Virus record (IMG/VR): IMGVR_UViG_3300025086_000278 | Span: 1-22,314 of that record | Strand: one strand, 5' to 3' | From: a virus | Length of the DNA stretch: 22,314 nucleotides | In this document: in pieces, positions 12,145 through 21,465 of the stretch | Position numbering within the stretch: the stretch's first letter is position 1 | Layout: each line of letters starts with the position of its first letter | Notes under the pieces: model-generated | Seen by the model: only the letters and a program-made list of their open reading frames with translations | Told to the model about the DNA's origin: nothing | The model's database searches: none | Translations under genes and position numbers: made by a program

Positions 12145-13688
12145 TGCAGAACACTGCCCCAAGACAAGGGATTGCAGGTGCTGCTGAATATCTCGCTGCT
12201 CAAGGTCGTAATGGCGACACAATGCTGTCGCATTTAACAGCTGGCGAAACGATTATTCCTCAAGAGATTCTAGACAAGAATCCTAATTTACGAAAAGATT
12301 TACAAAACGCTTTCGATTATGAAGACGTACCTATGGATCAATATGTTGTTGGTTCTGGTGTCATGTCTATCAACCCTGAAACAGGATTACCTGAGTTTGG
12401 TTGGTTAAGTAAATCTTGGAAAAGTGTAAGAAAAACAGTTAAAAAAGCTGGTCCAGTTATAGGTGCTATAGTAGGTGGCATGATTGGTGGTCCAGTAGGT
12501 GCTTCTATAGGTGCAGGAATAGGAACTAAAACTTCTGCTATGCCTAAAGAAGACATACTAAGAAACATGGCTATCGCTTATGGTGGTGCTAACGTGTTAC
12601 AAGGGGCAGGTGTTGGCAATGCAGCAAGTGCTGCAAAAACTGCTGCAAGTTCTGCTGGTGGATGGAGTAATCCGTTTGCTGCAGCATGGGATGGTGTAGG
12701 TGCGTTTTTTAGTGGCACTAATTGGACTCCTATGGGTGTTGGTGAAACATCTGGTGTCGGTGGATTTTTCCAAGACATCGGTGGTGGTTTTAGTCGAAGC
12801 ATGGGGTTTGGTGGTACAGGAACATTAGTTGATGCAGGACTAACCAGTGCTCAAGCAGCAGACGTATCAGCATTAATGCAAGGTGGTATGGACGCAGTAA
12901 CTGCTGCACAACAGATAGGTATAACAGATCCAACAGTACTAAGAACACTAGGAACTAATGCTTTCGGTCCAGGAGTATTATCTGCTGGTGGTTCTGCGTA
13001 TGCTAGTTTAAATCCATTAGAACAATGGGCTGTGCAAACAGGATTTGATGTCGCAACAGGAATAGCACAAGAACAAGGTGGTATGGGTGGACCAATGGGA
13101 GCAGGTGCTGCAGCTTACATGGGCAGAGGTTTAACTTCTGGTGGAGCGATACCTATGCAAAATATTCAAGGAAGTAATGTTGGTATAGCTGGTATGCAAC
13201 CTATGGGAAACAACATAAATGCTCGTTCATTTCAACAAGGTGTAAACGCTCCTACAAACACAACCATAACAGACAATCGAGCAGGTAATACAGCTATGCT
13301 ACCTCAAAATGGCTCGCCTTACGATTCTGCGATAGCTCAAACAACAAAAGGTAACGAAATGTTAGATCTACTAGCAGGAACTCTTGCTAGACGTCCATTG
13401 CCTGAAACACCTGGATTAGCTAGTTTAACTACACCTTTCCCAACATTTGAACAACCAGCTTATGCAGCAGCAAATGGTGGTTTTATAGGTTCTGATAGAG
13501 GTATGTTTATGGGTGGCGGATATGTACAAGGTCCAGGCGGAGAAAAAGATGACATGGTTAACGCAAAACTTTCTAATAACGAATTCGTAATGACTGCAGA
13601 TGCTGTTCGTGGTGCAGGTAACGGCAGTATTAAACAAGGTGCAGAAAAAATGTATGAAATGATGAATAATTTTGAGAGGAGAGCCTAA
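12144..13688 (+). CDS. Putative internal virion protein, Gly/Ala-rich (514 aa)
   Basis: The protein has three parts. The N-terminus contains LSHLTAGETIIPQEILDKNP. A glycine-zipper membrane-active segment follows at about residues 104-128 (VIGAIVGGMIGGPVGASIGA), then a long Gly/Ala/Met-rich middle. The C-terminus (GPGGEKDDMVNAKLSNNEF, then VMTADAVRGAG) matches, from memory, a terminal motif shared by many marine podophage and cyanophage virion proteins. The TAGETIIP and LSNNEFVM segments look like two copies of the same short fold. Inference: an internal or ejected protein that helps DNA cross the envelope, given the zipper helix. It is coupled to the preceding small gene and to the next gene by overlapping stop and start codons. 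Confidence 0.7.
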   Translation: MQNTAPRQGIAGAAEYLAAQGRNGDTMLSHLTAGETIIPQEILDKNPNLRKDLQNAFDYEDVPMDQYVVGSGVMSINPETGLPEFGWLSKSWKSVRKTVKKAGPVIGAIVGGMIGGPVGASIGAGIGTKTSAMPKEDILRNMAIAYGGANVLQGAGVGNAASAAKTAASSAGGWSNPFAAAWDGVGAFFSGTNWTPMGVGETSGVGGFFQDIGGGFSRSMGFGGTGTLVDAGLTSAQAADVSALMQGGMDAVTAAQQIGITDPTVLRTLGTNAFGPGVLSAGGSAYASLNPLEQWAVQTGFDVATGIAQEQGGMGGPMGAGAAAYMGRGLTSGGAIPMQNIQGSNVGIAGMQPMGNNINARSFQQGVNAPTNTTITDNRAGNTAMLPQNGSPYDSAIAQTTKGNEMLDLLAGTLARRPLPETPGLASLTTPFPTFEQPAYAAANGGFIGSDRGMFMGGGYVQGPGGEKDDMVNAKLSNNEFVMTADAVRGAGNGSIKQGAEKMYEMMNNFERRA

Positions 13689-15412
13689 TGGCTGAGGGAC
13701 AAACAAGTACAAGTTATACTTTACCACCACAATACATACAAGATTTTTTAGCTGGGGGAGGCGAAGGTTCAGGAGTAGCTGGTTTATTCCCTTTATTAAA
13801 TCAATCGTTAAATCAACAGTTTGCTACAATGGGGCAACCTGGAGCAACACCTTTCACTTATGGTGGAGAACGTATTGCTGGGTTTGACCCAAGAGAACTT
13901 GCTGGTTTTGAACTGGCAGACCAAGCTATAGGAAGTTATTTACCTTATTTAAACAGACAAAGTGCATTAAATGAAGCAGGTCTTGCAACAGGTTTAGCTG
14001 GTCTAACCGCACAACAAACACAAGCTGGTCTAGGTAAAGACATGACATTAGCTGGTTTAGCAGAAGCAGACGCATTAAATAGACAAGGACTTGGTTCTCA
14101 AATTGCTGGTTATGGCGAAGCAGGAACAAGACTTAGAGGATTACAAGATACACAAGATTATGGTTTCAACCAAGCACAAAACTTATATGGAGATGCAGCA
14201 GGATCTGTAATTAGAGGTGCTGACCAAGGCGGAAGACTTGCTGGTATGGGTGCTGAAAGAAGTTTAGCTGGTTTAGGAGATGCTACTTCTACAGCAAGAG
14301 GTGCTTACGGATTATTAGGAAGCCAGTTAGGTGGTACAGATTTAACAGCTAGAGGTACACTACAAGATGCTGCTAGAACATCACTAGGTGCTACTCGTGA
14401 GTTCGATCCTGCTTCTGCCTCTAGATTTATGAACCCTTATGAAGATCAAGTAGTTCAACAAACTCTACGTGATGTTCGAGAGCAAGGTTCAATAGCGGAT
14501 CAAGGCAGAAGAGCAAGAGAGATAGCTAGTGGTGCATTTGGTGGTTCAAGATCTAGACTACAAGCTGGTGAACTGGCTGAAGCACAAAGAGGTGCGGAAA
14601 TAGATGCTGTTTCTCAACTTAGAAGAGCAGGTTTTGGTGAATCGTTAGGTCAAGCATCAACTGCTTTTGAAAATCAACAAAGAAGACAGGCAGGTGCTGC
14701 TGGTCAACTCGGTAATATTGCTGGTGGTTTAGGTAGTTTAGCAGGACAACAAGCAACTGCTGGTCAAAATTTAGCTAATCAATTCGCTAATTATGGACAA
14801 GCAGCAGGAACAACTTTAGGTAACTTAGGTACAACTATGGCTAATTTAGGTCAGTTGCGTGGTGGTGCTCAAAGTGGACTTGGCTCTGCTATACAAGGAT
14901 TAACAGGACAACGTGTTGGACTTGGTCAAAATATTGCATCTGGTGTAGGTAACTTAGGTGCAGCAACAGGTGCTGCTTATCAAAACTTAGGAAACACTTT
15001 AGGAAATTTAGGTCAAATGGGTGGTGCTGCTTTGAATCGTTATGGCTCTACGTTAGGTCAAACAGGTGTACAATCTGGTGCACTACAACAAGCAACTGGT
15101 AATCAGATGGGTGCTATCGGAAACAACTTAGGAAACTTACAAAGACAAGATATAAGTCTATTAGGTTCAGTAGGTGGAGCGAATCGTGGTATGAATCAAG
15201 CAATCAACGACTTAGCTTACCAAAATTTTGTTGGTCAGTATAACTTACCACAAAACTTGTTAGGACAGTACTCAGGTATTGCTCAAGGTATCTCGCCTCT
15301 TGCTGGTGCTACTGGTTACAATATGACTCAAACACCTAATGTAGATTATCTAAGTTCAGGACTTGGTGGCTTTATGAACGCTGTCGGTCAAACCTATGGA
15401 GCACAAACGTAA
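13688..15412 (+). CDS. Putative internal virion protein with LGNLG repeats (574 aa)
   Basis: The 574-aa product is almost free of Cys and very rich in Gly, Ala, Gln and Leu. The middle holds FMNPYEDQVVQQTLRDVREQ and then ASGAFGGSRSRLQAGE, a conserved pair of motifs seen, from memory, in virion proteins of marine podophages. From about residue 345 to 495 there is a run of degenerate repeats built on LGNLG or LANLGQ (GTTLGNLGTTMANLGQLRG, GNTLGNLGQMGG, GNNLGNLQ), likely forming long helices or a filament. The role is probably as an ejected protein or internal scaffold; no enzymatic motif is seen. Starts and ends in TAATG-type overlaps. Confidence 0.7.
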   Translation: MAEGQTSTSYTLPPQYIQDFLAGGGEGSGVAGLFPLLNQSLNQQFATMGQPGATPFTYGGERIAGFDPRELAGFELADQAIGSYLPYLNRQSALNEAGLATGLAGLTAQQTQAGLGKDMTLAGLAEADALNRQGLGSQIAGYGEAGTRLRGLQDTQDYGFNQAQNLYGDAAGSVIRGADQGGRLAGMGAERSLAGLGDATSTARGAYGLLGSQLGGTDLTARGTLQDAARTSLGATREFDPASASRFMNPYEDQVVQQTLRDVREQGSIADQGRRAREIASGAFGGSRSRLQAGELAEAQRGAEIDAVSQLRRAGFGESLGQASTAFENQQRRQAGAAGQLGNIAGGLGSLAGQQATAGQNLANQFANYGQAAGTTLGNLGTTMANLGQLRGGAQSGLGSAIQGLTGQRVGLGQNIASGVGNLGAATGAAYQNLGNTLGNLGQMGGAALNRYGSTLGQTGVQSGALQQATGNQMGAIGNNLGNLQRQDISLLGSVGGANRGMNQAINDLAYQNFVGQYNLPQNLLGQYSGIAQGISPLAGATGYNMTQTPNVDYLSSGLGGFMNAVGQTYGAQT

Positions 15413-17370
15413 TGGCAATAGATCCTAGAATATTAGAACAAGCATTAAGAATGGAACAACAAGGTGTTCGATCTGACGGAACAGGTGGTATAACTGATAT
15501 GCTTACACCACAATTTAACCCTACGCAATATTCTGAAGCAGGTGCGTTACCAGATTTAAATTTAGATTTATCTAATGTAATCGCAGGAGGTGGCTCAAAC
15601 GATCTTAGTTTCGACCCTCAACAATTTTTAAACGAATCTAACAATTTAGATCCTCAAGTAAGAGAACTGGTTAATGATGAAGTTGGTCAAGTTCTACTTA
15701 ACGCACAAGCTGGTAATGAAGAAGATGGTATACGTGCTATAACGGCAGTTGCATTAGATGAAGCAGGAGCAACGCCACCTGAAGTTGAAGAAGGTTATAA
15801 GAGTATATCAGATTTAATACAAGCAGGTGGTTTACCTGCTGTTGAACAGTTTGTAAGAGATGTGTATACGGATGGTGACAATACAGAATCTATACCTAAC
15901 TGGGCACTTCCTGCGTCTGTGTTCGGTACGTTCTTGATGAACGAGCCTGGAGACTGGAGGCAAGCGATATTAAAAGCTAGAGGCAAAACTGCTCAGACTA
16001 TGTTTAACCAAAGGGCTCAAAATAAAGCGAACAAAGATAAACTAGAACTAGATATAAAGAAAAAAGCACTAGATCTATTCGCTTCTGGTTCACCAACAGC
16101 AACAAGTCTCGTAGGGTTAGTTGGTAAAGTAACACCTGGATCTTTAGCTAAATACGAAAAATCTGGTAAACTCAGCGATCTACAACTAATAACTTCTCAA
16201 AAAGACGTAGGTGATTTATTAAAAGATTTTACTGTAGAATCTGTATCTAAATACCAAAAATCTAACAATTACGCTGACTTAGTTCGACTTCCTGGCAAAG
16301 GAGAAAAAGGTACAACTACACTTGATTTCTTAAAAGAATTTACTCCTGCTTCTGTGAAAACTTATGAAGATGGTGGTAGAGAAGACGCTAGTGTGCTGAT
16401 AAGAAAACCAAATGCTAAGAGTGGCAGTGGTATGACAATAGATAAAATGTTTGAACTGTTAGAAACATACACACCAGAAAGCGTAGATGCGTTTAAAGCA
16501 TCTGGTAATTTTAGTTCTTTAGAACCTAAAGATGCAGGCAGTTGGACACCGACAGTTGGTAACACAACTGAAGCACAGCAACAAAATGATTTAAATATCA
16601 TGGAAACTGTAGATTTTAGAGACAGATTAAAAGCACTAAGTTTACCTGAAAAAATAAAACAACTTAGAAACTATTCGTTACTTCACTCACAAACTACACG
16701 AAAAATTAATGAGAAAACACCAGCAGGAGATATTTTAAAACAACGTCTTCCTTTAGCTAAGTTCAGTGTTGAAGCTTATGCAGAAGATCTTGGTATCCCG
16801 TTAGATAACCCAGAAGTAGTCCGTATATTAAATGTAGCTAAAACTCAACTACCTTATGCATCTACAGAAGATGTCAACAGGTTAGGTGCATTAAACAACG
16901 TAAAAGATAAAGTCTCTAAGATGGGTGCTATACTAGAAGCAGTTCCTGAAAATGTAACTGGTGTTGCAGGTTTCGTGTTTGACACAAATGCTGCAAGAAT
17001 TGCTGCTGATCTTATTCCTGGATTCGACATACCTATAGAAGCTACAGTTACACAAGTTTTTAGTAGTGTAGCAGAAGTCGACTTAATAGAAGAAATACTG
17101 AAAGAAGCTAGATTTAGTGATCAAGATAGAAAGCTAGTAAGAGATTTTATAAAAGGTCGTGATTTCGCTAATCTTACTGAGAAAAAACTTAGACATAAAG
17201 AAATAATGAGCATTATTGATAGAAACTTAGATGGTATAAATTTTAAATTAGAAAACTACCAACTGCCTCCTGGCATGACTGAAGAAGATACAAGAGGTCA
17301 GGATAACTCAGAAGAAAGACTTAACCAGTTACGTCAAAACATACTAAACATGACTAATCAAGGTGGCTAA
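15412..17370 (+). CDS. Putative virion protein with four short tandem motifs (652 aa)
   Basis: I do not recognise the full protein. The N-terminus (MAIDPRILEQALRMEQQGV) is followed by an acidic helical region and a hydrophobic patch near residues 163-176. Residues 240-370 contain four copies of a unit of the form (F/Y/V)TPxSVxxYxxSGxxxDL. The C-terminal 250 residues are charged and helical. Position within the block of internal virion proteins suggests an ejected or core protein; the repeats may mediate stacking or DNA contact. Start ATG overlaps the previous TAA; the next gene begins two bases after its stop. Confidence 0.68.
   Translation: MAIDPRILEQALRMEQQGVRSDGTGGITDMLTPQFNPTQYSEAGALPDLNLDLSNVIAGGGSNDLSFDPQQFLNESNNLDPQVRELVNDEVGQVLLNAQAGNEEDGIRAITAVALDEAGATPPEVEEGYKSISDLIQAGGLPAVEQFVRDVYTDGDNTESIPNWALPASVFGTFLMNEPGDWRQAILKARGKTAQTMFNQRAQNKANKDKLELDIKKKALDLFASGSPTATSLVGLVGKVTPGSLAKYEKSGKLSDLQLITSQKDVGDLLKDFTVESVSKYQKSNNYADLVRLPGKGEKGTTTLDFLKEFTPASVKTYEDGGREDASVLIRKPNAKSGSGMTIDKMFELLETYTPESVDAFKASGNFSSLEPKDAGSWTPTVGNTTEAQQQNDLNIMETVDFRDRLKALSLPEKIKQLRNYSLLHSQTTRKINEKTPAGDILKQRLPLAKFSVEAYAEDLGIPLDNPEVVRILNVAKTQLPYASTEDVNRLGALNNVKDKVSKMGAILEAVPENVTGVAGFVFDTNAARIAADLIPGFDIPIEATVTQVFSSVAEVDLIEEILKEARFSDQDRKLVRDFIKGRDFANLTEKKLRHKEIMSIIDRNLDGINFKLENYQLPPGMTEEDTRGQDNSEERLNQLRQNILNMTNQGG
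16129..16521 (+). repeat. Four degenerate protein repeats in the 652-aa gene
   Basis: Copies lie at protein residues 240-258 (VTPGSLAKYEKSGKLSDLQ), 273-290 (FTVESVSKYQKSNNYADL), 310-329 (FTPASVKTYEDGGREDASVL) and 353-370 (YTPESVDAFKASGNFSSL). Spacing is 33-43 residues. The shared pattern is an aromatic or Val, Thr-Pro, Ser-Val, two to three residues, Tyr/Phe, then Ser-Gly/Asn and a hydrophobic. The DNA copies are strongly diverged, so the repeat is old and kept at protein level. Confidence 0.75.
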
Positions 17371-17372
17371 CG

Positions 17373-20300
17373 ATGGCGATAGATCCTGTATCAGAAGCAT
17401 TAAAGATTAAACCTCTGATTACAGATGATATCTACAACGCATACATAGGTTTAGATGCTGCAAACCAGCAATCATTTCTAGCTAGTTTAAACGAAAACGA
17501 GTTAATAAACATGCAACTGCGTTTAAGTAACCAGTTCAATGTACCTGACGAAGAGTTTGAAACTGCTTTTAGTTCTGCTAGAAGAGACTTTATGACAGGA
17601 GGCGATTTTCCAACAGATCCTACAGGTATGCCAATGTATGATATGCCAGTAGCAGGTTCACAAGCACAAGATCTTGCTCAAGAAATATTCGCTGGTATGC
17701 GGGAAAAGGATTTCGATTATTCTGGGTTACCAAATAATAAATTACGCAGAGGTCTAAGTTTTATGGACACTGCTGGTGAAAAAGAAGATTTTCTTACTAA
17801 GAACGTTGGACCACAAGGTGTTGGTTGGACTCAAGATAAATATGGTCGCTATGCGATTATGCCAGAGTTCCGTGAACAACTAGGAGGAACTCCTGGAGAT
17901 ATGCCTCTTACTATTGATAATCCTGGAACTTTTGAACGTGGTGATATAGCTGATTTTGCTGGTAGTGCACCAGAAATAACAGCAACGATACTAGCAAGTA
18001 TTGCTACTCGAAACTTAGGTTTGGGTCCAGCAGTTTTGGCTAGTGGCACAGCTGCAGGTACAGCAAAAGGTGCAGAAGAGGGAGTAGAAACTCTTGCTGG
18101 ATTACAACAACAAACTTTAGGCGAAATAGGAAAAGACGTTGCTACTGAAGCAGCACTTGGTGCTACAGCAGAACTAGGTGGTAGAGCGTTAGTCGGTGGT
18201 GGTAAAATGCTTTTTTCTCCTGCTGAAAAACGTATTCCTACAGGTGAGCGTGGTTTATTTAATTTTAAAACATATACGTATGCTCCTCGTGTAGATGCAG
18301 CTTCTGGTCCAGGAGCCAGAGAAACATTCACATTAGTTAAAGAATTAGTAGACGAAGGTGCTATCCCCGATGTAGCAAAAGCATCAGGCAGACCAATATT
18401 AGGTAGATTTTCAGGATTAGTAGAAAACATATTCGGATACAATCAACAAAAGAATGTCGTTAATGTTAAATATCTACAAGACAGAATAGATGGATTTTTA
18501 ACAGAAGTTGGTGCTGAACCATTCGACCCATTTATGGGTAAAGTTTTTCCGAAGTTAGGTGAAGAACAATTAGGTGCATTAATACAGTTTCAAAGAGAAA
18601 AATCTAAATCAGTTTTAGAAACTGCTGTAGACACTTCGTTAGAAGCGTTAAAAAGTGCTGTTAAAACAGAACAAGACGCGTTAGCTGGTAGAGTAGGCAC
18701 AGGCGAAGTACCACAAAACATAGGTAGCGAACTTTCAGGCAACGTAAATAAAGCGTATGGTGAGTTTCAAGATGCAACGACTGCTTTGTATAACGAAGCT
18801 GACCAACTGTTAGGCAATAAAGCAGTAGTTCCTACTAGTGCATTAAAACGAGACGCACAAGACATATTAAACGATATACCTAAAACTGCTGATGGTCAGT
18901 ATGTAGGTGGTGTTAGTCAAATAACTTTACAACTTTTACAAGACATAGTTAACATGCCTGCTAACATAAGTGCTACACACATGTCTGCTCTTAGAACTAT
19001 GTTTGGTGATGCAGGTTTCTCCGACGAAATGCTTTCTGGTTTTGGTCAAAAACAATTTAACATGTTAAAAGCTGCAGCAAATGAAGGTTTTGAGTTAGCT
19101 GTTAGTAATGGTGTAAAAGGTGTTCGTTACATAGATGCAAATGGTAATTTAGTTTCAGCTGAACGAAAGTTAACAACACAAGAATCTGAAAGAGCAAAAG
19201 CAGGACTGGCAAAACTAAAAGAAGCTACAAGTGCATATGGTAAAGGGATAGCTGTTTTTGACAACAGATTAATTAAAAGACTTACGAATAAAGAAGGTGT
19301 AGATCCTGATTTATTGATATCTACAGTTATCTCTAGAAACTCACCTGTAAAAATAAATCAATTTTTAAACGCTACTGACAACCCAGATGCAGCAAGAAAA
19401 ATGTTACAAAGTGGACATTTCGATTCTATGGTTGCTAATGCAACAGATGTTGAAGGTAATTTTTCTGCTTCTTCAGTTTTAAAACAAATAAAAGCGTTAG
19501 GCACCAGTTATCCTGCTTTATACAAAGATGGAGCACCTACATTATTAAGATCACTCGAACAGTTAAACAATGCTCAAAAAATTATACCTAAAGAAGAAGC
19601 TGTAAGAATAAAGACTTCACTACAACAAGCACTAGATTCTGGTAATATGGGTGAGTTTACAAATGTTGTTAAAGAATACACTAAAACTGTTGACGAACAG
19701 TTTAAATTTTTAGATGCTAATTTTAATAAACAGATAGGTAATTTTTCACCTGAAGAAGTTATACCATGGCTCACCACTAAAGCTAGTTCAGATGATGTAG
19801 CTGGTTTTATAAACTACTACAGTAGAGAAGCACCTGAAGTCGTTGAACAGTTTAGGCAAAAGTATATGGTAAATCTTATAGATAACGTGTACGATACAAC
19901 TAAAATAGATCCTGTTGGTGTAGTCCTGAATGGTGAGAGACTGTTGAAAGCTGTGCGTGCTGAACCTGCAAGATTAAATGCAGCATTCGGTGCTGAAACT
20001 ACACAAGCATTAGAAAGATTTGCAGAAAAAGCTGCATTTATAACAACAGGCAGTGGTTCGTTCTCAGGTGGTTTAGTTGCTGCTCAAGTAGCACTTAACC
20101 CTTTACAAAACGTGTCTACATTAGTGAAATTAAATGTATTAGGTAAGGTGTTAGCAAGTCCTACAGGCATACGTTATTTAACGACTATGATAGAAAACCC
20201 TAGTGTCAGAGCAACAGGTTATGCTGCTGGTCAACTAGGTGCTGACATAATAGCACAGATTGCAGCAGAAGACTCTACTGTAGATCCTGATCAATTAGAA

Positions 20301-20381
20301 AAAATGACATTAGAACTACAAAATGGACTTTTAGGTTTAAATGATGAAGATTATAATAATTATGAAGATGAGGAAAAGTAA
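17373..20381 (+). CDS. Large putative internal/ejected virion protein (1002 aa)
   Basis: The largest gene in the window. The protein starts MAIDPVSEALKIKP and sits where T7-type phages encode the big internal core protein. A membrane-prone Ala/Gly-rich segment spans about residues 190-275 (ITATILASIATRNLGLGPA, AALGATAELGGRALVGGG). The middle 600 residues are long, charged helices (for example LEALKSAVKTEQDAL). A second hydrophobic stretch lies near 905-945 (FSGGLVAAQVALNP). There is no lysozyme-type catalytic motif that I can see, unlike T7 gp16. Inference: an ejection protein that spans the envelope during DNA entry. AAGGTGG before the start is a good ribosome binding site. The first five residues equal those of the gene upstream. 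Confidence 0.7.
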   Translation: MAIDPVSEALKIKPLITDDIYNAYIGLDAANQQSFLASLNENELINMQLRLSNQFNVPDEEFETAFSSARRDFMTGGDFPTDPTGMPMYDMPVAGSQAQDLAQEIFAGMREKDFDYSGLPNNKLRRGLSFMDTAGEKEDFLTKNVGPQGVGWTQDKYGRYAIMPEFREQLGGTPGDMPLTIDNPGTFERGDIADFAGSAPEITATILASIATRNLGLGPAVLASGTAAGTAKGAEEGVETLAGLQQQTLGEIGKDVATEAALGATAELGGRALVGGGKMLFSPAEKRIPTGERGLFNFKTYTYAPRVDAASGPGARETFTLVKELVDEGAIPDVAKASGRPILGRFSGLVENIFGYNQQKNVVNVKYLQDRIDGFLTEVGAEPFDPFMGKVFPKLGEEQLGALIQFQREKSKSVLETAVDTSLEALKSAVKTEQDALAGRVGTGEVPQNIGSELSGNVNKAYGEFQDATTALYNEADQLLGNKAVVPTSALKRDAQDILNDIPKTADGQYVGGVSQITLQLLQDIVNMPANISATHMSALRTMFGDAGFSDEMLSGFGQKQFNMLKAAANEGFELAVSNGVKGVRYIDANGNLVSAERKLTTQESERAKAGLAKLKEATSAYGKGIAVFDNRLIKRLTNKEGVDPDLLISTVISRNSPVKINQFLNATDNPDAARKMLQSGHFDSMVANATDVEGNFSASSVLKQIKALGTSYPALYKDGAPTLLRSLEQLNNAQKIIPKEEAVRIKTSLQQALDSGNMGEFTNVVKEYTKTVDEQFKFLDANFNKQIGNFSPEEVIPWLTTKASSDDVAGFINYYSREAPEVVEQFRQKYMVNLIDNVYDTTKIDPVGVVLNGERLLKAVRAEPARLNAAFGAETTQALERFAEKAAFITTGSGSFSGGLVAAQVALNPLQNVSTLVKLNVLGKVLASPTGIRYLTTMIENPSVRATGYAAGQLGADIIAQIAAEDSTVDPDQLEKMTLELQNGLLGLNDEDYNNYEDEEK

Positions 20382-21316
20382 TGTCACGAATTAATTTTGG
20401 AACAATGGGTTTTAATAACCAACAGTATGGTGATTATGAAGATCTTCAACAAATGCCTGCATATACACCTCCTCCTCCTAAGTATAACACAGGTATAGAA
20501 ACTCTTGTTAATACATATTCTCCTCCTACAGATATACAAGCTCAAGCTGCAGAACAAAGAACAAGAGCAAGTCAAGTAAGTACTCCTGCTCAAAATTTAG
20601 CCAACCAACAGGCAAACGCTTTTAATCAATTATTGGTAAATGCTGGTGTAATCGCACCACCAGATGACGATGATAATGTTACAGATCCACCACCAGATGA
20701 CGATGATAATGTTACAGATCCACCACCAGATGACGATGATAATGTTACAGGTCCACCACCAGGTGGAGGTTTTACAAATTGGTGGGAACCATTTGGCTAC
20801 GCAAACGAACAAGAAGCTATAGCTTCAGGACTTTTTGAATTTAACTCAGATTTAGGTATCTGGATAATGACACCTCCTGAGGTTGTTGGAACATCGACAC
20901 TTGGCATGAGTTCTGAAGATGAAAGAGCAATAGGTATGGCAGATGAAGAAGCTGCAGAAAATCAACCTGTTGACACAGGAAACAGTTTAATTTCTGGTGG
21001 TGTCATACCTATGGATCCACCCCCAGTTGTGACAGAACCTGATCCAGTAGTTGATACACCAGTAACATACAAGTCTGTACCTGATCCTATATTAGATCAA
21101 GTAAACACACTGAGTTTGACAAATCCATATGTAACACCATTTCAAATAGAAGAACAATTTGTTTCTACACCTGAAGTACAAACACTAAACTTACCTATGG
21201 TTAATCCTCAAGGATTAGAAACCCTTGTACCGCAAAACAGTATGCCTGTGTTTGATACACAGATTCCTACAACTTTTGCAGCTAGAGACCCTATGTTAAA
21301 CACACGAGAAAGATAA
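20381..21316 (+). CDS. Pro/Asp-rich protein with tandem repeat linker (311 aa)
   Basis: Low-complexity protein with no recognised family. The N-terminus is Gln/Pro-rich (MPAYTPPPPKYN). Residues about 92-127 hold three copies of PPPDDDDNVTD, an extended acidic, proline-bounded linker. A small ordered region follows (GFTNWWEPFGYANEQEAIAS, then LGIWIMTPPE). The rest is again Pro/Val/Thr-rich with PPPVVTEPDPVVDTP. There is no signal peptide. The D-x-D-x-D-like acid runs could bind divalent metal, but this is inference. It lies between virion genes and is coupled to both neighbours, so a structural or assembly role is likeliest. Confidence 0.68.
   Translation: MSRINFGTMGFNNQQYGDYEDLQQMPAYTPPPPKYNTGIETLVNTYSPPTDIQAQAAEQRTRASQVSTPAQNLANQQANAFNQLLVNAGVIAPPDDDDNVTDPPPDDDDNVTDPPPDDDDNVTGPPPGGGFTNWWEPFGYANEQEAIASGLFEFNSDLGIWIMTPPEVVGTSTLGMSSEDERAIGMADEEAAENQPVDTGNSLISGGVIPMDPPPVVTEPDPVVDTPVTYKSVPDPILDQVNTLSLTNPYVTPFQIEEQFVSTPEVQTLNLPMVNPQGLETLVPQNSMPVFDTQIPTTFAARDPMLNTRER
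20655..20763 (+). repeat. 33-bp tandem repeat, about 3.3 copies
   Basis: The unit encodes PPPDDDDNVTD and repeats exactly every 33 bases (for example the CAGATGACGATGATAATG core at 20661, 20694 and 20727). The three copies are identical in DNA apart from one base near the end of the third (ACAGGT for ACAGAT) and a truncated fourth start. The near-perfect DNA identity, including synonymous positions, indicates recent duplication and possible copy-number change. Confidence 0.93.
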
Positions 21317-21465
21317 TGGAATTAACTAAAAAACAAAAAGAACTTTTAAACAAACACGAAAAACATCACACTAAACAGCATATGAATTTTATGAAAAGTG
21401 AAATGAAAAAAGGTGCTTCTTTCACAGCTTCTCATAAAAAAGCTATGTCAAAGGTAGGTAAATAA
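21316..21465 (+). CDS. Small basic His/Lys-rich protein (49 aa)
   Basis: The ORF runs from an ATG overlapping the previous TAA to a TAA overlapping the next ATG. The product begins MELTKKQKELLNKHEKHH and ends SHKKAMSKVGK. It is nearly a third Lys and rich in His and Met, probably one or two helices. From memory, very similar short proteins (LTxxQxxLLxKHxxHH) recur next to capsid or virion genes in marine phages but have no assigned function. Double coupling and the recurrent pattern support it as a real gene. Confidence 0.75.
   Translation: MELTKKQKELLNKHEKHHTKQHMNFMKSEMKKGASFTASHKKAMSKVGK

Noticed and set aside
17849-18442. 197-aa minus-strand open frame
   Set aside because: It lies fully inside the 1002-aa gene, shows Pro/Ser/Ala composition typical of an antisense shadow and has no ribosome binding site.
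20655-20763. CRISPR-like array
   Set aside because: The 33-bp units are directly adjacent with no spacers and are in frame within a coding gene.
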